A DNA stretch of 64,000 nt, taken from IMG/VR virus record IMGVR_UViG_3300042344_000022, positions 1 through 64,000 of that record. One strand, given 5' to 3'. Below, one piece after another: positions 35,461 through 43,922 of this stretch. The position numbers were made by a program, and so were the translations under genes. The notes beneath the pieces are model-generated. The model searched no databases. It was given only the letters and a program-made list of their open reading frames with translations, and was not told the DNA's origin. How positions within the stretch are numbered: position 1 is the stretch's first letter; each line of letters starts with the position of its first letter. The DNA comes from a virus.

Positions 35461-36911
35461 TGTCCACATTACAAGTAACAACTATCACAACTGTCAATAA
35501 TACAACACCTCTGATCCTACAGACTGGTAATACTGGTGGTGGTCAGATTGTATTGAATAGTGCTAATTCAGATGTCCAGTTTGTTGGTAATGTTAGAGTT
35601 GCTTCTGGTTTTACTGGTGATGGTTCTGGGCTGACTTTGCCAACTGCTAATGTGGCAAATGCTGCTTTCGGCAAGGCTAATAGTGCGCTACAGAATACAA
35701 CTGGCACATTCAATGGTAGTTTATATTTTCCTACCGGTAATGTTTTTATCGGCACAAATTCTTCTGGTGTTGATGGTTCCGACTTTCAAGTTCAAACAGC
35801 AAACGCAACTGTCTTTGCTCATTATGTAGGAAATGCTAGAGGTGGATTGCAAGCCTTCTCTAGTCAGAGATTAGGACTTGTAACTACCACATCTGGTGAT
35901 AACCTTGTGTTTGGTTATACATCTGGTGTTAAAGGTACTCTAACCGAATATATGAGAATCAAAAACTCTAATGGATATGTCGGAATCGGTAATAATAATC
36001 CTGCTTCCGCACTAACTGTATCAGGATCAGGTTTCTTTTCCGGCATAACACTAAACAATAGAGCCGGTGTAGATATAGGATTCAACACAAATTATGCCTT
36101 CTTAACATCCGGTGATCGTGGCGCTTCAACACTCAATAGACTAGACTTTGAAGGATCATCTTTTAGATGGTTATTTGGGTTTGGTACTAGCCAACAAATG
36201 GAACTAAATTCATCGGGTCTTGGTATAGGTATTACACCAACATCACCACTTCAAGTATATGCTCCTGTTGCTGACAGTCTTCCTATTTTGAGATTGAGTG
36301 CCAGTTCAAATACTTCATCCCCATTCCAATGGATTAGCACCTCTTTGGCTCCTAATATTGGAGCAGGACAGAACCTAATTCATCTTATTGGTAAAGCACA
36401 AAGCACACCAAATTCGGGTTATATCGGATATAAACACGCTGGCGATGGATCATATAATAATTCTATGACTATCGGTATGTATGGTGCCGACAATCTATTG
36501 AACATAAATGCTTCTGGTCGTGTTACCAAACCATATCAACCAGCCTTTTCTGGATACAGAAACGCCGGACTTGTTACCAACGCAACAGCTATTCATAATA
36601 TAGTTAATCTGAATGTTGGTAGCCACTACAATTCATCTACAGGTTTGTTTACATGTCCAATAGCAGGTTACTACCTAGTATCTTGTGCCGGTCATGCTGA
36701 AAATTTTGATGTTACTCGTATTCAAATAAGAGTTAATAACTCAAATGTTAGATATACTTATAACAGAACCGGTGGTGCTAACTATGTTCACCAGTGTATA
36801 TCTTCTGTTGTTTACTGTAATGCCAACGACACAATTAGCATGTATGTAGAAGGTACAATGTGGGGTGGTGATCTTTCCGGTGTTATGATGGATATATATC
36901 TATTAGGATAA
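35460..36911 (+). CDS. Fibre protein with C1q-like C-terminal domain, anchor type C
   Basis: 483 residues. The N-terminus (TLQVTTITTVNNTTPLIL) is an anchor shared in part with the next gene. A short NAAF repeat, then beta repeats containing YMRIKNSNGYVGIGNNNP (a common fibre element), lead to a C-terminal C1q/TNF-like domain from about residue 358: QPAFSGYRNAG, NVGSHYNSSTGLFTCPIAGYYLVS and CNANDTISMYVEG. C1q domains trimerise and bind ligands, so this is a likely receptor-binding tip. It is paralogous to the 36922 protein. Confidence 0.75.
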   Translation: MSTLQVTTITTVNNTTPLILQTGNTGGGQIVLNSANSDVQFVGNVRVASGFTGDGSGLTLPTANVANAAFGKANSALQNTTGTFNGSLYFPTGNVFIGTNSSGVDGSDFQVQTANATVFAHYVGNARGGLQAFSSQRLGLVTTTSGDNLVFGYTSGVKGTLTEYMRIKNSNGYVGIGNNNPASALTVSGSGFFSGITLNNRAGVDIGFNTNYAFLTSGDRGASTLNRLDFEGSSFRWLFGFGTSQQMELNSSGLGIGITPTSPLQVYAPVADSLPILRLSASSNTSSPFQWISTSLAPNIGAGQNLIHLIGKAQSTPNSGYIGYKHAGDGSYNNSMTIGMYGADNLLNINASGRVTKPYQPAFSGYRNAGLVTNATAIHNIVNLNVGSHYNSSTGLFTCPIAGYYLVSCAGHAENFDVTRIQIRVNNSNVRYTYNRTGGANYVHQCISSVVYCNANDTISMYVEGTMWGGDLSGVMMDIYLLG

Positions 36912-36921
36912 AAGGAAACTA

Positions 36922-38526
36922 ATGTCAACTCTACAAGTAGCTAACGTTCAATTTGAATCAACCGGTGCCAACCGTATAGAATACACAGGTAACAATGTTA
37001 TCCGTGTCAAAGGTAGCGGTTTGCAGTTACCAACAGTCACCAATGCTACCAAGCCATCACCTGAACCAGGTATGATGCTTTATAACTCTGACACTGGCAA
37101 CATGGAGATGATGGGTGCTGGTGGTGCTGGGTTGTCTTTTGCTAGTAATTCATCTGTGGGTGCTGTCTTTGCGGTTGCTAATGCTGCTTTCGGTAAGGCT
37201 AATACGGCTTTGCAGAATGCCACAGGAACTCTAGTAGGGACGTTATATACCACTACAGGATTAGGAGTAGGAAGCACTACTAGTCTAGTCGGTGGTTCAT
37301 TATTGACTGTAACAGGTAATACTTCCGGTGCTTGGATTTCAAGTTGTGCTAAGTCACTTTCATCCAATACTGCTAAGTTAGGTGTTTATATTGATCATAA
37401 CAGTAACGATGGATCAATCTATAATGGTATAGGCTTTAGAGGTCAGTCATCATACGATATGTATTTTGGTAGGCCTGCTGGCTCAGCCGATGACCTAATC
37501 ATTTCACGATCAAACTATGATACAACGGAATTGTTTAGATTTACTGCCGGTGGTAAACTAGGTATTGGTACATCTTCTCCAGGAGGCAAACTAACAACAT
37601 ATACATCTTCTGGTGGTGTTTATACAGAAGTAACCTCAGGTGGTACTAGCGGTACATCTACAGACTATGCTTATAACATGGCCGCTGTAATGGGAACTTA
37701 TGCCGGCGGCGTCTATAATATTATATATGGATCAGGTATAGGTTATACATATTATTCTGCTAATAATGGACAGTATTGGGTAGGTACATCACAAAATTCA
37801 CCATTAGTTTTTTATACTAATAACGGCGAAAAAATGAGAATTACCGCCGGCGGTTCTATTGGTATTGGTAGTTCAAATCCAAATTCACCTCTATCTCTTA
37901 TGTCAAGCGGCACGGGAGTATCGATCAATTTCAACGCTAATGGTTTGACAAATGCTTCTAACAGAGGTGGCCTTATCAACTATTGGTATGATGGTAGTTC
38001 AACATATTATAAAGATTTTTGGAATTGGGAATCAAATGGTGTGGTTCGTATAGGTACAGCCGGTGCAGAACGTTTCAAGATCGATAGTTCTGGTCGTATT
38101 ACTAGACCATATCAACCAGTGTTTCTTGGTGTTGGTAGATCGGGAGGTACCCCACTAAACACGGGTAGCGAATCAACTTATACTATCTGGAATCCTAATA
38201 GCGTTCAATTAAACAGAGGTAGTCACTTCAACACATCAACAGGCAGATACACATGTCCTGTTGCTGGTGTATATCAGGTTTCTATCTTTTTGCTCTGTCG
38301 TTACAGTTCATCCGGCGGCGCACATAATATCCAAATCTTCAAAAATGGTTCTGGAACATCTATTCTTGGTAGAGATATTGTTTATGGTAGTAACGAGTTG
38401 AACACAGGTCTACTAGGTTATGTTGATTGTGCCGCAAACGATATTCTTGATGTTAGAGTGTCTAACAGTTCTGGTTGTGATTTCTATCCAGATTTCAACT
38501 CTTATGCAATTTCACTATTTGGTTAA
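36922..38526 (+). CDS. Fibre protein with C1q-like C-terminal domain, second copy
   Basis: 534 residues. N-terminus STLQVANVQFESTGANRIEY, then PSPEPGMMLYNSDTGNMEMM, an NAAFGKANTALQN motif shared with the preceding protein, and fibre repeats (LGIGTSSPGGKL, MRITAGGSIGIGSSNPNSPL). From about residue 395 it has a C1q-like domain: YQPVFLGVGRSG, NRGSHFNTSTGRYTCPVAGVYQVS and DCAANDILDVRV. The two C1q domains align in topology but differ in their variable loops, which suggests different receptors. AAAGGAAAC precedes the ATG. Confidence 0.75.
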   Translation: MSTLQVANVQFESTGANRIEYTGNNVIRVKGSGLQLPTVTNATKPSPEPGMMLYNSDTGNMEMMGAGGAGLSFASNSSVGAVFAVANAAFGKANTALQNATGTLVGTLYTTTGLGVGSTTSLVGGSLLTVTGNTSGAWISSCAKSLSSNTAKLGVYIDHNSNDGSIYNGIGFRGQSSYDMYFGRPAGSADDLIISRSNYDTTELFRFTAGGKLGIGTSSPGGKLTTYTSSGGVYTEVTSGGTSGTSTDYAYNMAAVMGTYAGGVYNIIYGSGIGYTYYSANNGQYWVGTSQNSPLVFYTNNGEKMRITAGGSIGIGSSNPNSPLSLMSSGTGVSINFNANGLTNASNRGGLINYWYDGSSTYYKDFWNWESNGVVRIGTAGAERFKIDSSGRITRPYQPVFLGVGRSGGTPLNTGSESTYTIWNPNSVQLNRGSHFNTSTGRYTCPVAGVYQVSIFLLCRYSSSGGAHNIQIFKNGSGTSILGRDIVYGSNELNTGLLGYVDCAANDILDVRVSNSSGCDFYPDFNSYAISLFG

Positions 38527-38540
38527 ACAAGGAGAAAACA

Positions 38541-38819
38541 ATGACAACTTATACAGTAGAATACACAGAAACCGAAAACAAGGCTATGGCTTACGCAGCA
38601 GCCGATGTCAATGAATGGATTCAGAACGCCGCTCATGAAAGAGCCCGTATCGCCATTGATGAAATCGTTGCTCTGGCCGTTCAGAAGTTCCTTGAGAATG
38701 GTCAGTCCATTCCTGGTTCTAAAGATGAAATCGTAGCCGCTGCTTTCACCAATGGTTGGGTCAAGACTGCCGCTGATCGTAACGCAGAAGCCCTAGCAGC
38801 CACACCAACGGAAGCATAA
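38541..38819 (+). CDS. Small fibre-associated protein
   Basis: 92 residues: a strand-forming start (TYTVEYTETENKAMAYAAAD) then helices (VNEWIQNAAHERARIAIDEIVALAVQKFLENG). This small-protein type occurs next to fibre genes in many T4-superfamily phages and is usually annotated hypothetical. AAGGAG precedes the ATG at good spacing. Its TAA stop is embedded in the late promoter of the next fibre gene. A fibre assembly role is possible but not shown. Confidence 0.65.
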   Translation: MTTYTVEYTETENKAMAYAAADVNEWIQNAAHERARIAIDEIVALAVQKFLENGQSIPGSKDEIVAAAFTNGWVKTAADRNAEALAATPTEA

Positions 38820-38822
38820 ATA
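38815..38822 (+). promoter_or_regulatory. Late promoter element CATAAATA before a fibre gene
   Basis: Includes the stop codon TAA (38817-38819) of the upstream gene. Predicted +1 near 38828 leaves a 16-base leader with AAGGG before the ATG at 38844. Confidence 0.68.
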
Positions 38823-38843
38823 CCTAAAAACCAAGGGTAACGA

Positions 38844-41390
38844 ATGTCACTTAACTTTCCAGCATCACCATCTAATAATCAGATATACTTCGATGCCACT
38901 TCAGGTAATCGATATAAGTATAATGCGGTCAACAATGTTTGGTTCTATACTGCCAACAATGATATTCAAGGTTCCGCAACGGACACACAGATTGTATTTG
39001 ATGATGCTGGATCGGCTAATGGTAGCCCAGGTCTAGTATTCAATAAGAGCGCCAACACCCTCACAGCGAATACCATCAATGCGTATTCTATGAGGGTTAC
39101 TGGCAACCTCTATATTGGTTCTAATACGGTAGTTATCTCTAATAACTCCATTATAGCACAAACCATCTTTGTTGGTGGTTCATCTATTCCTACAGGGCAG
39201 CAGGCTAACGCAGTATATGACCTGGTCAATGCCGCTTTTACTGTAGCCAACTCTGCCTATGCATTGCAGAACAATGACTATACAATGTCTAATGCCGCCT
39301 ATACGGTGGCTAATGCTGCATTTGGTCTGACTAATACGACCTATGCTGCGGTTAACTCAGCCTTTGCAGTAATCAATGCAGCCTATACAAGTTCTAATGC
39401 TGATTATGTAGTTACTAATGCGGTCTTTACTCAATCTAATACAGACAACGTTAGATTGTCGGCTGCCTACGTTTCTCTAAATGCTGGTTATACCGTAGCT
39501 AATGCAGCTTTTGGAACGGCTAATGGCAAGGTTTCTAAGTCTGGTGATACTATCACAGGTACACTAAGCATTGTTGGTGATCTAGTTGTTTCTGGTAATA
39601 CTTATCAGTTGAACGCCAATACCATGTCGATCTCAGATCCATTGATCTATTTGGCTGCTAATAACTATTCTAGTGATATTGTGGACATTGGCTTTATAGC
39701 CAACTATGTCAATACTGCTGGTGCTAACGTCCATACAGGTCTCTATAGAGAACACACAGATAAAGAGTATTACCTATTCCAAGGTTATGACAGAGAGCCT
39801 ATAAACAACCATATTGGTGCAATGAGCAACAATATGACTCTATCGGTTCTCAATGCGGACATTAGAACCAGTAACTTGAACCTTGGTGGGGCTAATGCTA
39901 TCACATGGATTAGTTCTGGTTATGGTGTTGCTAATGCTGCATTTGCAGCCGGTAATGCCGAATTTACCTTTTCTAATACAATCTATGCTGCGGTCAATTC
40001 TGCATTTGGTGTTATCAATGCAGCCTACACCAGTTCTAATGCTGATTATGTATTAACTAATGCAGCGTTTACCGCTGCTAATGCAAAAGTTGCCACCGTA
40101 TCTGGTACATCTGGTCGTATCACAAGTTCCGGTTCGACTGGTATTACTCTTGACCTGGCAACTGCCGGTGCTGGTGCGGCATCATATTCATCCGGTATTT
40201 CGGCACTCACAGTTGATGCTTATGGTCGTGTTACATCTGTTACTGGTTCGGCTGGATATGCAACTACGACTCAATTAGGAAATTACTTACCACTTGCTGG
40301 TGGTACGATGACTGGACAATTGAACGTGATTGGTCTAACCGTAGGACAGGGTCAGTCATCATCAACTATTACAATGTTTGACAGTGATAATGGAAGCAGA
40401 TATATTCATGCCAATTCTGACAGATTAGGATTCTTGAACCTAAATGCAACTGGATGGTGGGCGTGGAATGATAATGCTGGTAACTGGTTTGCAGCATCAT
40501 CTAGTAGAGCGCCAATCTTCTACGATTCAGATAACACTAGCTATTATGTAGATCCTACTAATGGTGGTTTTAGTCTTATTGGTGGAACGTCTAACCGTGT
40601 AAGTTTCTATACTGGCGATTCTGGTTATTTTGTCGGAAATCCTGAAGGTAACGGTGCCACATTGAGAATAGGCTCAGCTTGGGGTTACACCGGTTTATAC
40701 ACCGCTGGCACTTTAAGTTTGATGGCCGATAGTTCAAATAATATTGAGTTTAGAATTGCCAATGCTCAAAAAGGTTATATGGACAGTAGTTCTAATCTTT
40801 TTGCATTTGGTTCTATGCGTTCGCCTATTTTCTACGATTCTAACAATACTGGTTACTATGCTGATCCGGCATCGACCTCTGTATTCAATGACCTTAGAGC
40901 ACCAGGACATATTCTCCAAGTAGTGCAAACTGTGAAAACATCAACCACATCTATTGCCGTTTCTGCAAACACATATAACGAGTTTGATTCGGGATTCCGT
41001 GTAACCATCACACCCAAATCAACAGCCAGTAGAATTGTTCTTTCTGCTTATATTACTGGTGCACAAAATACAGGTACTGTTAGATATAAGTTCCAGTTTA
41101 GTACCAATGGCGGTTCATCTTGGTCGGATGTTCCTGGTATCGGCGATGCTGTAGGTTCACGCAGTCAGGGACACTTTGGTTATGCAGTCAATGGTGATAC
41201 CAATCAGTTTAATACTTGTGCTATGGAGTTGGTTCATAGTCCATCAACTACAAGTGCTATAATCTATCGTGTTTTGTTTGGTCAGGACGTTTCTACCACA
41301 TATCATTTTAATAGATCAATTGGTTATCCAAACAACTTCTTGGGTGGAACATTGTCATCAACCCTAATTGCAAAGGAAATTGGCGGATGA
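38844..41390 (+). CDS. Long tail fibre with C-terminal receptor-type beta domain, anchor type B
   Basis: 848 residues. N-terminal LNFPASPSNNQIYFDATSGNRY as in 34576; NAAF/NAAY shaft repeats; the 90-residue SDPLIYLAANNY/YYLFQGYDREP domain; and DLATAGAGAASYSSGISALTVDAYGRV (shared with 27845, shown here in part). Two PIFYDSxNTxYYxDP motifs follow, and the last about 190 residues begin HILQVVQTVKTSTTS and include SASRIVLSAYI-like strands, a fibre-tip domain known from many marine phages. It overlaps the next gene by ATGA. Probable receptor-binding fibre. Confidence 0.78.
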   Translation: MSLNFPASPSNNQIYFDATSGNRYKYNAVNNVWFYTANNDIQGSATDTQIVFDDAGSANGSPGLVFNKSANTLTANTINAYSMRVTGNLYIGSNTVVISNNSIIAQTIFVGGSSIPTGQQANAVYDLVNAAFTVANSAYALQNNDYTMSNAAYTVANAAFGLTNTTYAAVNSAFAVINAAYTSSNADYVVTNAVFTQSNTDNVRLSAAYVSLNAGYTVANAAFGTANGKVSKSGDTITGTLSIVGDLVVSGNTYQLNANTMSISDPLIYLAANNYSSDIVDIGFIANYVNTAGANVHTGLYREHTDKEYYLFQGYDREPINNHIGAMSNNMTLSVLNADIRTSNLNLGGANAITWISSGYGVANAAFAAGNAEFTFSNTIYAAVNSAFGVINAAYTSSNADYVLTNAAFTAANAKVATVSGTSGRITSSGSTGITLDLATAGAGAASYSSGISALTVDAYGRVTSVTGSAGYATTTQLGNYLPLAGGTMTGQLNVIGLTVGQGQSSSTITMFDSDNGSRYIHANSDRLGFLNLNATGWWAWNDNAGNWFAASSSRAPIFYDSDNTSYYVDPTNGGFSLIGGTSNRVSFYTGDSGYFVGNPEGNGATLRIGSAWGYTGLYTAGTLSLMADSSNNIEFRIANAQKGYMDSSSNLFAFGSMRSPIFYDSNNTGYYADPASTSVFNDLRAPGHILQVVQTVKTSTTSIAVSANTYNEFDSGFRVTITPKSTASRIVLSAYITGAQNTGTVRYKFQFSTNGGSSWSDVPGIGDAVGSRSQGHFGYAVNGDTNQFNTCAMELVHSPSTTSAIIYRVLFGQDVSTTYHFNRSIGYPNNFLGGTLSSTLIAKEIGG
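39342..39388 (+). repeat. 47-bp fibre-gene repeat, copy in the 38844 gene
   Basis: Partner of 35074-35120, with two mismatches. Confidence 0.75.
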
Positions 41391-41689
41391 TTTATGATAT
41401 TACACATGCTATCACTAGTCTTAGACCTGGTGCTACTTGGATTATACATAGTGAAGATTATAATACGTTAGAGTGGTTTGAAGAAAATACTACTTCTAAG
41501 CCAACTCTGGAAGAGATTGAACAAGAGATTGTAAGACTACAGGCAGAATATGATGGTAAAGAATATCAGCGTTTAAGATCCGCAGAGTATCCATCTTTCG
41601 CCGACCAGTTCGACTTACTATACCACGGCGGTTATGATGCATGGAAGGCTCAGATACAGGCCGTAAAAGATAAATACCCAAAACCATAA
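41387..41689 (+). CDS. Small tail/fibre-associated protein, XkdW-like
   Basis: 100 residues: IYDITHAITSLRPGATWII, YNTLEWFEENTTSKPTLEEI, RSAEYPSFADQFDLLYH and the end AVKDKYPKP. This is the sequence type of small XkdW-like proteins found after fibre genes in many myoviruses and prophages; the function is unknown, with fibre assembly suspected. ATGA overlap with the fibre gene indicates coupled translation. The codons for KDKYP contain a late-promoter motif for the following gene, and a remnant of the same 3' end lies at 34418-34555. Confidence 0.72.
   Translation: MIYDITHAITSLRPGATWIIHSEDYNTLEWFEENTTSKPTLEEIEQEIVRLQAEYDGKEYQRLRSAEYPSFADQFDLLYHGGYDAWKAQIQAVKDKYPKP
41669..41676 (+). promoter_or_regulatory. 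Late promoter element GATAAATA inside the KDKYPKP codons
   Basis: Predicted +1 near 41682, with an AGAGGAAACC leader before the ATG at 41699. Same arrangement as at 34532. Confidence 0.55.
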
Positions 41690-41698
41690 GAGGAAACC

Positions 41699-42046
41699 AT
41701 GGCAGTAACATACACCTGGGAAGTGACAGGTCTAAAAACTACTACACTAAATAATACACCAAACGTAGTCGTTCAGACATACTGGAAGAAGATTGGTACA
41801 GACGGTGAGCATACCGGAACATTCTCAGGTGCTACACCATTCTCTGCCGACACAATGCCAGCAGGAACAACATTTGTTCCATTTGAACAGCTAACCGAGG
41901 AAACAGTCCTATCCTGGATTCAAGCCGTTGTCGTAGGTGACTATGAACGCCACGTTAATGACAAGATCCAAGAACAGATTGACGCTTCACTAAATCCAGT
42001 AGTTGAAGCAACCCTACCATGGGCGCCAGCAGCTAATACACCATAA
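41699..42046 (+). CDS. Conserved small phage protein, DUF7936-like
   Basis: 115 residues: TYTWEVTGLKTTTLNNTPNVVVQTYWKKIGTD (read in two parts) is the typical start of a small protein widespread in T4-superfamily phages; LTEETVLSWIQAVV near residue 75 and the TLPWAPAANTP end complete the match. Usually annotated hypothetical; expression with structural genes suggests a virion or assembly role. AGAGGA lies directly upstream of the ATG. Confidence 0.72.
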   Translation: MAVTYTWEVTGLKTTTLNNTPNVVVQTYWKKIGTDGEHTGTFSGATPFSADTMPAGTTFVPFEQLTEETVLSWIQAVVVGDYERHVNDKIQEQIDASLNPVVEATLPWAPAANTP

Positions 42047-42060
42047 GGAGTGAAAACATC

Positions 42061-42237
42061 ATGAATAAAGTAACACTTGAATTGAACATTGATCAGCTAA
42101 ACATTGTTCTAGCAGGTTTAGCAAAATTACCACTAGAGCAATCAATCGATACCTTCACCGTGGTTCGCCAGCAGGCTAACGCACAGTTGCAGCCACCAGC
42201 ACCAGAGGGACCTCTATCGGATAAAGTGGTAAACTAA
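42061..42237 (+). CDS. 58-residue conserved small phage protein
   Basis: ATG at 42061 with AAGGAG 9 bases upstream; 58 residues ending at TAA 42235-42237. It reads MNKVTLELNIDQLNIVL, LPLEQSIDTFTVVRQQ and a Pro-rich end. I recognise this as a small protein conserved near the neck or fibre genes of cyanophage-like T4 relatives, of unknown function. The codon pattern and ribosome site match the neighbours. The stop is part of the late promoter of gene 13. Confidence 0.75.
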   Translation: MNKVTLELNIDQLNIVLAGLAKLPLEQSIDTFTVVRQQANAQLQPPAPEGPLSDKVVN

Positions 42238-42240
42238 ATA
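42233..42240 (+). promoter_or_regulatory. Late promoter element ACTAAATA before gene 13
   Basis: Overlaps the TAA stop (42235-42237) of the 58-residue gene. Predicted +1 near 42246; ATG at 42269 with AAGGG in the leader. It would drive 13-14-15. Confidence 0.62.
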
Positions 42241-42268
42241 CTACAAATATCTAACAAGGGTAACCTAA

Positions 42269-43018
42269 ATGTCTATTACTAAACCGGCAAATAAAGAAGA
42301 ACTAAAAGACTTCTGTTTAAGACAGTTGGGTTACCCTGTTATTCAAATCAATGTTGATGATGAACAGGTCAATGATGCCGTTGAACTTGCCTTTGAATAC
42401 TGGAACGAGTTTCACTTTGACGGCACAGAACGCACCTATGTTAAGCATCAAATCTCATCCCAAGATAAATCTAACGGTTACATTCAACTATCAGATCAGA
42501 TTATTGGTGCCGTTCGTATCTTCCCTGTAGGTGGAACTAATGCCTCTATGGGTATGTTCGATCTAAGATATCAGTTGCGTCTAAACGATCTATGGGATTT
42601 GTCATCAACATCATATGTCAATTACTCATTGACTATGCAGCATCTAGCCACACTTGATCTTATCTTCACAGGTCAAACTCCAGTTCGTTTCAACAAAGTC
42701 AATAACCGTCTATACATCGATATGGACTGGATGAATGACGTTGATACTGGTGAGTTTGTTATTGTAGAAGGAATGATCATTACCGATCCAGTTCAATTTA
42801 CTGCGGTATGGAATAACCGTATGCTCAAGAAATTAGCCACTGCCTATGTTAAGCGCCAGTGGGGACAGAACATGTCAAAGTTTGATAAGATGCAGCTACC
42901 AGGTGGCGTAACAATGCGTGGTGCTGATATCTATGCAGAGGCTATGAATGAAATCACAGCAGCCGAGCGAGAGATTAGAGAAACATACGAGGCCCCTCCT
43001 GGCTTCTTGGTAGGTTAA
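42269..43018 (+). CDS. 13: Neck protein gp13
   Basis: 249 residues (T4 gp13: 309). Family features: LKDFCLRQLGYPVIQINVDDEQVNDAVELAFEYW (given here as two adjoining motifs ending in EYW), GYIQLSDQIIGAVRIFPV near residue 70, and VWNNRMLKKLATAYVKRQWGQNMSKF around 175-200. gp13 forms the dodecameric ring joined to the portal after packaging. First gene of the 13-14-15 late unit; gene 14 starts 1 base after its stop. Confidence 0.92.
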   Translation: MSITKPANKEELKDFCLRQLGYPVIQINVDDEQVNDAVELAFEYWNEFHFDGTERTYVKHQISSQDKSNGYIQLSDQIIGAVRIFPVGGTNASMGMFDLRYQLRLNDLWDLSSTSYVNYSLTMQHLATLDLIFTGQTPVRFNKVNNRLYIDMDWMNDVDTGEFVIVEGMIITDPVQFTAVWNNRMLKKLATAYVKRQWGQNMSKFDKMQLPGGVTMRGADIYAEAMNEITAAEREIRETYEAPPGFLVG

Positions 43019-43019
43019 G

Positions 43020-43922
43020 ATGGCCGTATCAGGGTATTTCAACAACTCCCCATCACAAGATAGAATGAGCAATGAACATCACCTTATGGAGGATGTTATT
43101 GTTGAGTCTATTCAGATCATGGGCCAGAACGTCTATTATATTCCTAGAGAATCCTTTGACGCTGGTGATATGATCTTTGGTGAGTATAGCAAATCAAAGT
43201 TTGACAAAGCATACCTAATTGAAGCCTACATGACTAACTTTGAAGGTTTCGAAGGTGACAATGACTTCTTCTCTAAGTTCGGTCTAGAGATTAGAGAAAC
43301 ATCTAATTTTATAATTTCACTAAAGGCTTTCAAAAGACTCATACCAACAACCCTTCGTCAGCGCCCGCAAGAAGGTGACTTACTTTATATTCCTGTCATC
43401 AAGAGTTTAGTTGAAATCAAGTTCGTTGAACAGGAACTAATGTTTCACTCTCTAGGTAAGAGACTGCCATTCGTTTATGAAATGCGTTGCGAACTGTTCC
43501 GTTACAGCGAAGAAGAAATCAATACAGGCATCGAAGATATCGATGAAGTGGCAGCCGAAGTGCAATATACAACCAGACTTATGATCTCTAATGCAGTAAC
43601 TTATAATCCTGCGGCATCAAGTTATCATGACGGTGAGATTGTATATCAATCAACCGATGGTACCTGGGCTAATAACTTTGCCTCTGCTACAATCACAGAG
43701 TTCTACAAAGCCAACGGCGCTCTATTCCTACATAACATTGAAGGACAGTTTAGAGCAAATGCCAACGTATATGGCAATGTATCACGAGCAATCTTCCGCT
43801 CAATCTCTTATGATGACAGAACAGACTTCAATCCATATGATGACTATGACAACGAAGAATTTAGAACAGAAACTAATATCATTCTAGATTTGAGCGAAAC
43901 TAATCCGTTTGGAACACCATAA
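43020..43922 (+). CDS. 14: Neck protein gp14
   Basis: 300 residues (T4 gp14: 256). Conserved parts: MEDVIVESIQIMGQNVYYIPRE, FDKAYLIEAYMTNFEGFEGDNDFFSKFG (two adjoining motifs), LIPTTLRQRPQEGDLLYIP and LPFVYEMRCELFRYSEEEI. gp14 forms the hexameric ring below gp13 that gates DNA and receives the tail. The N-terminus carries a short YFNNSPSQDR segment. The stop overlaps the gene 15 start (TAATG). Confidence 0.92.
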   Translation: MAVSGYFNNSPSQDRMSNEHHLMEDVIVESIQIMGQNVYYIPRESFDAGDMIFGEYSKSKFDKAYLIEAYMTNFEGFEGDNDFFSKFGLEIRETSNFIISLKAFKRLIPTTLRQRPQEGDLLYIPVIKSLVEIKFVEQELMFHSLGKRLPFVYEMRCELFRYSEEEINTGIEDIDEVAAEVQYTTRLMISNAVTYNPAASSYHDGEIVYQSTDGTWANNFASATITEFYKANGALFLHNIEGQFRANANVYGNVSRAIFRSISYDDRTDFNPYDDYDNEEFRTETNIILDLSETNPFGTP

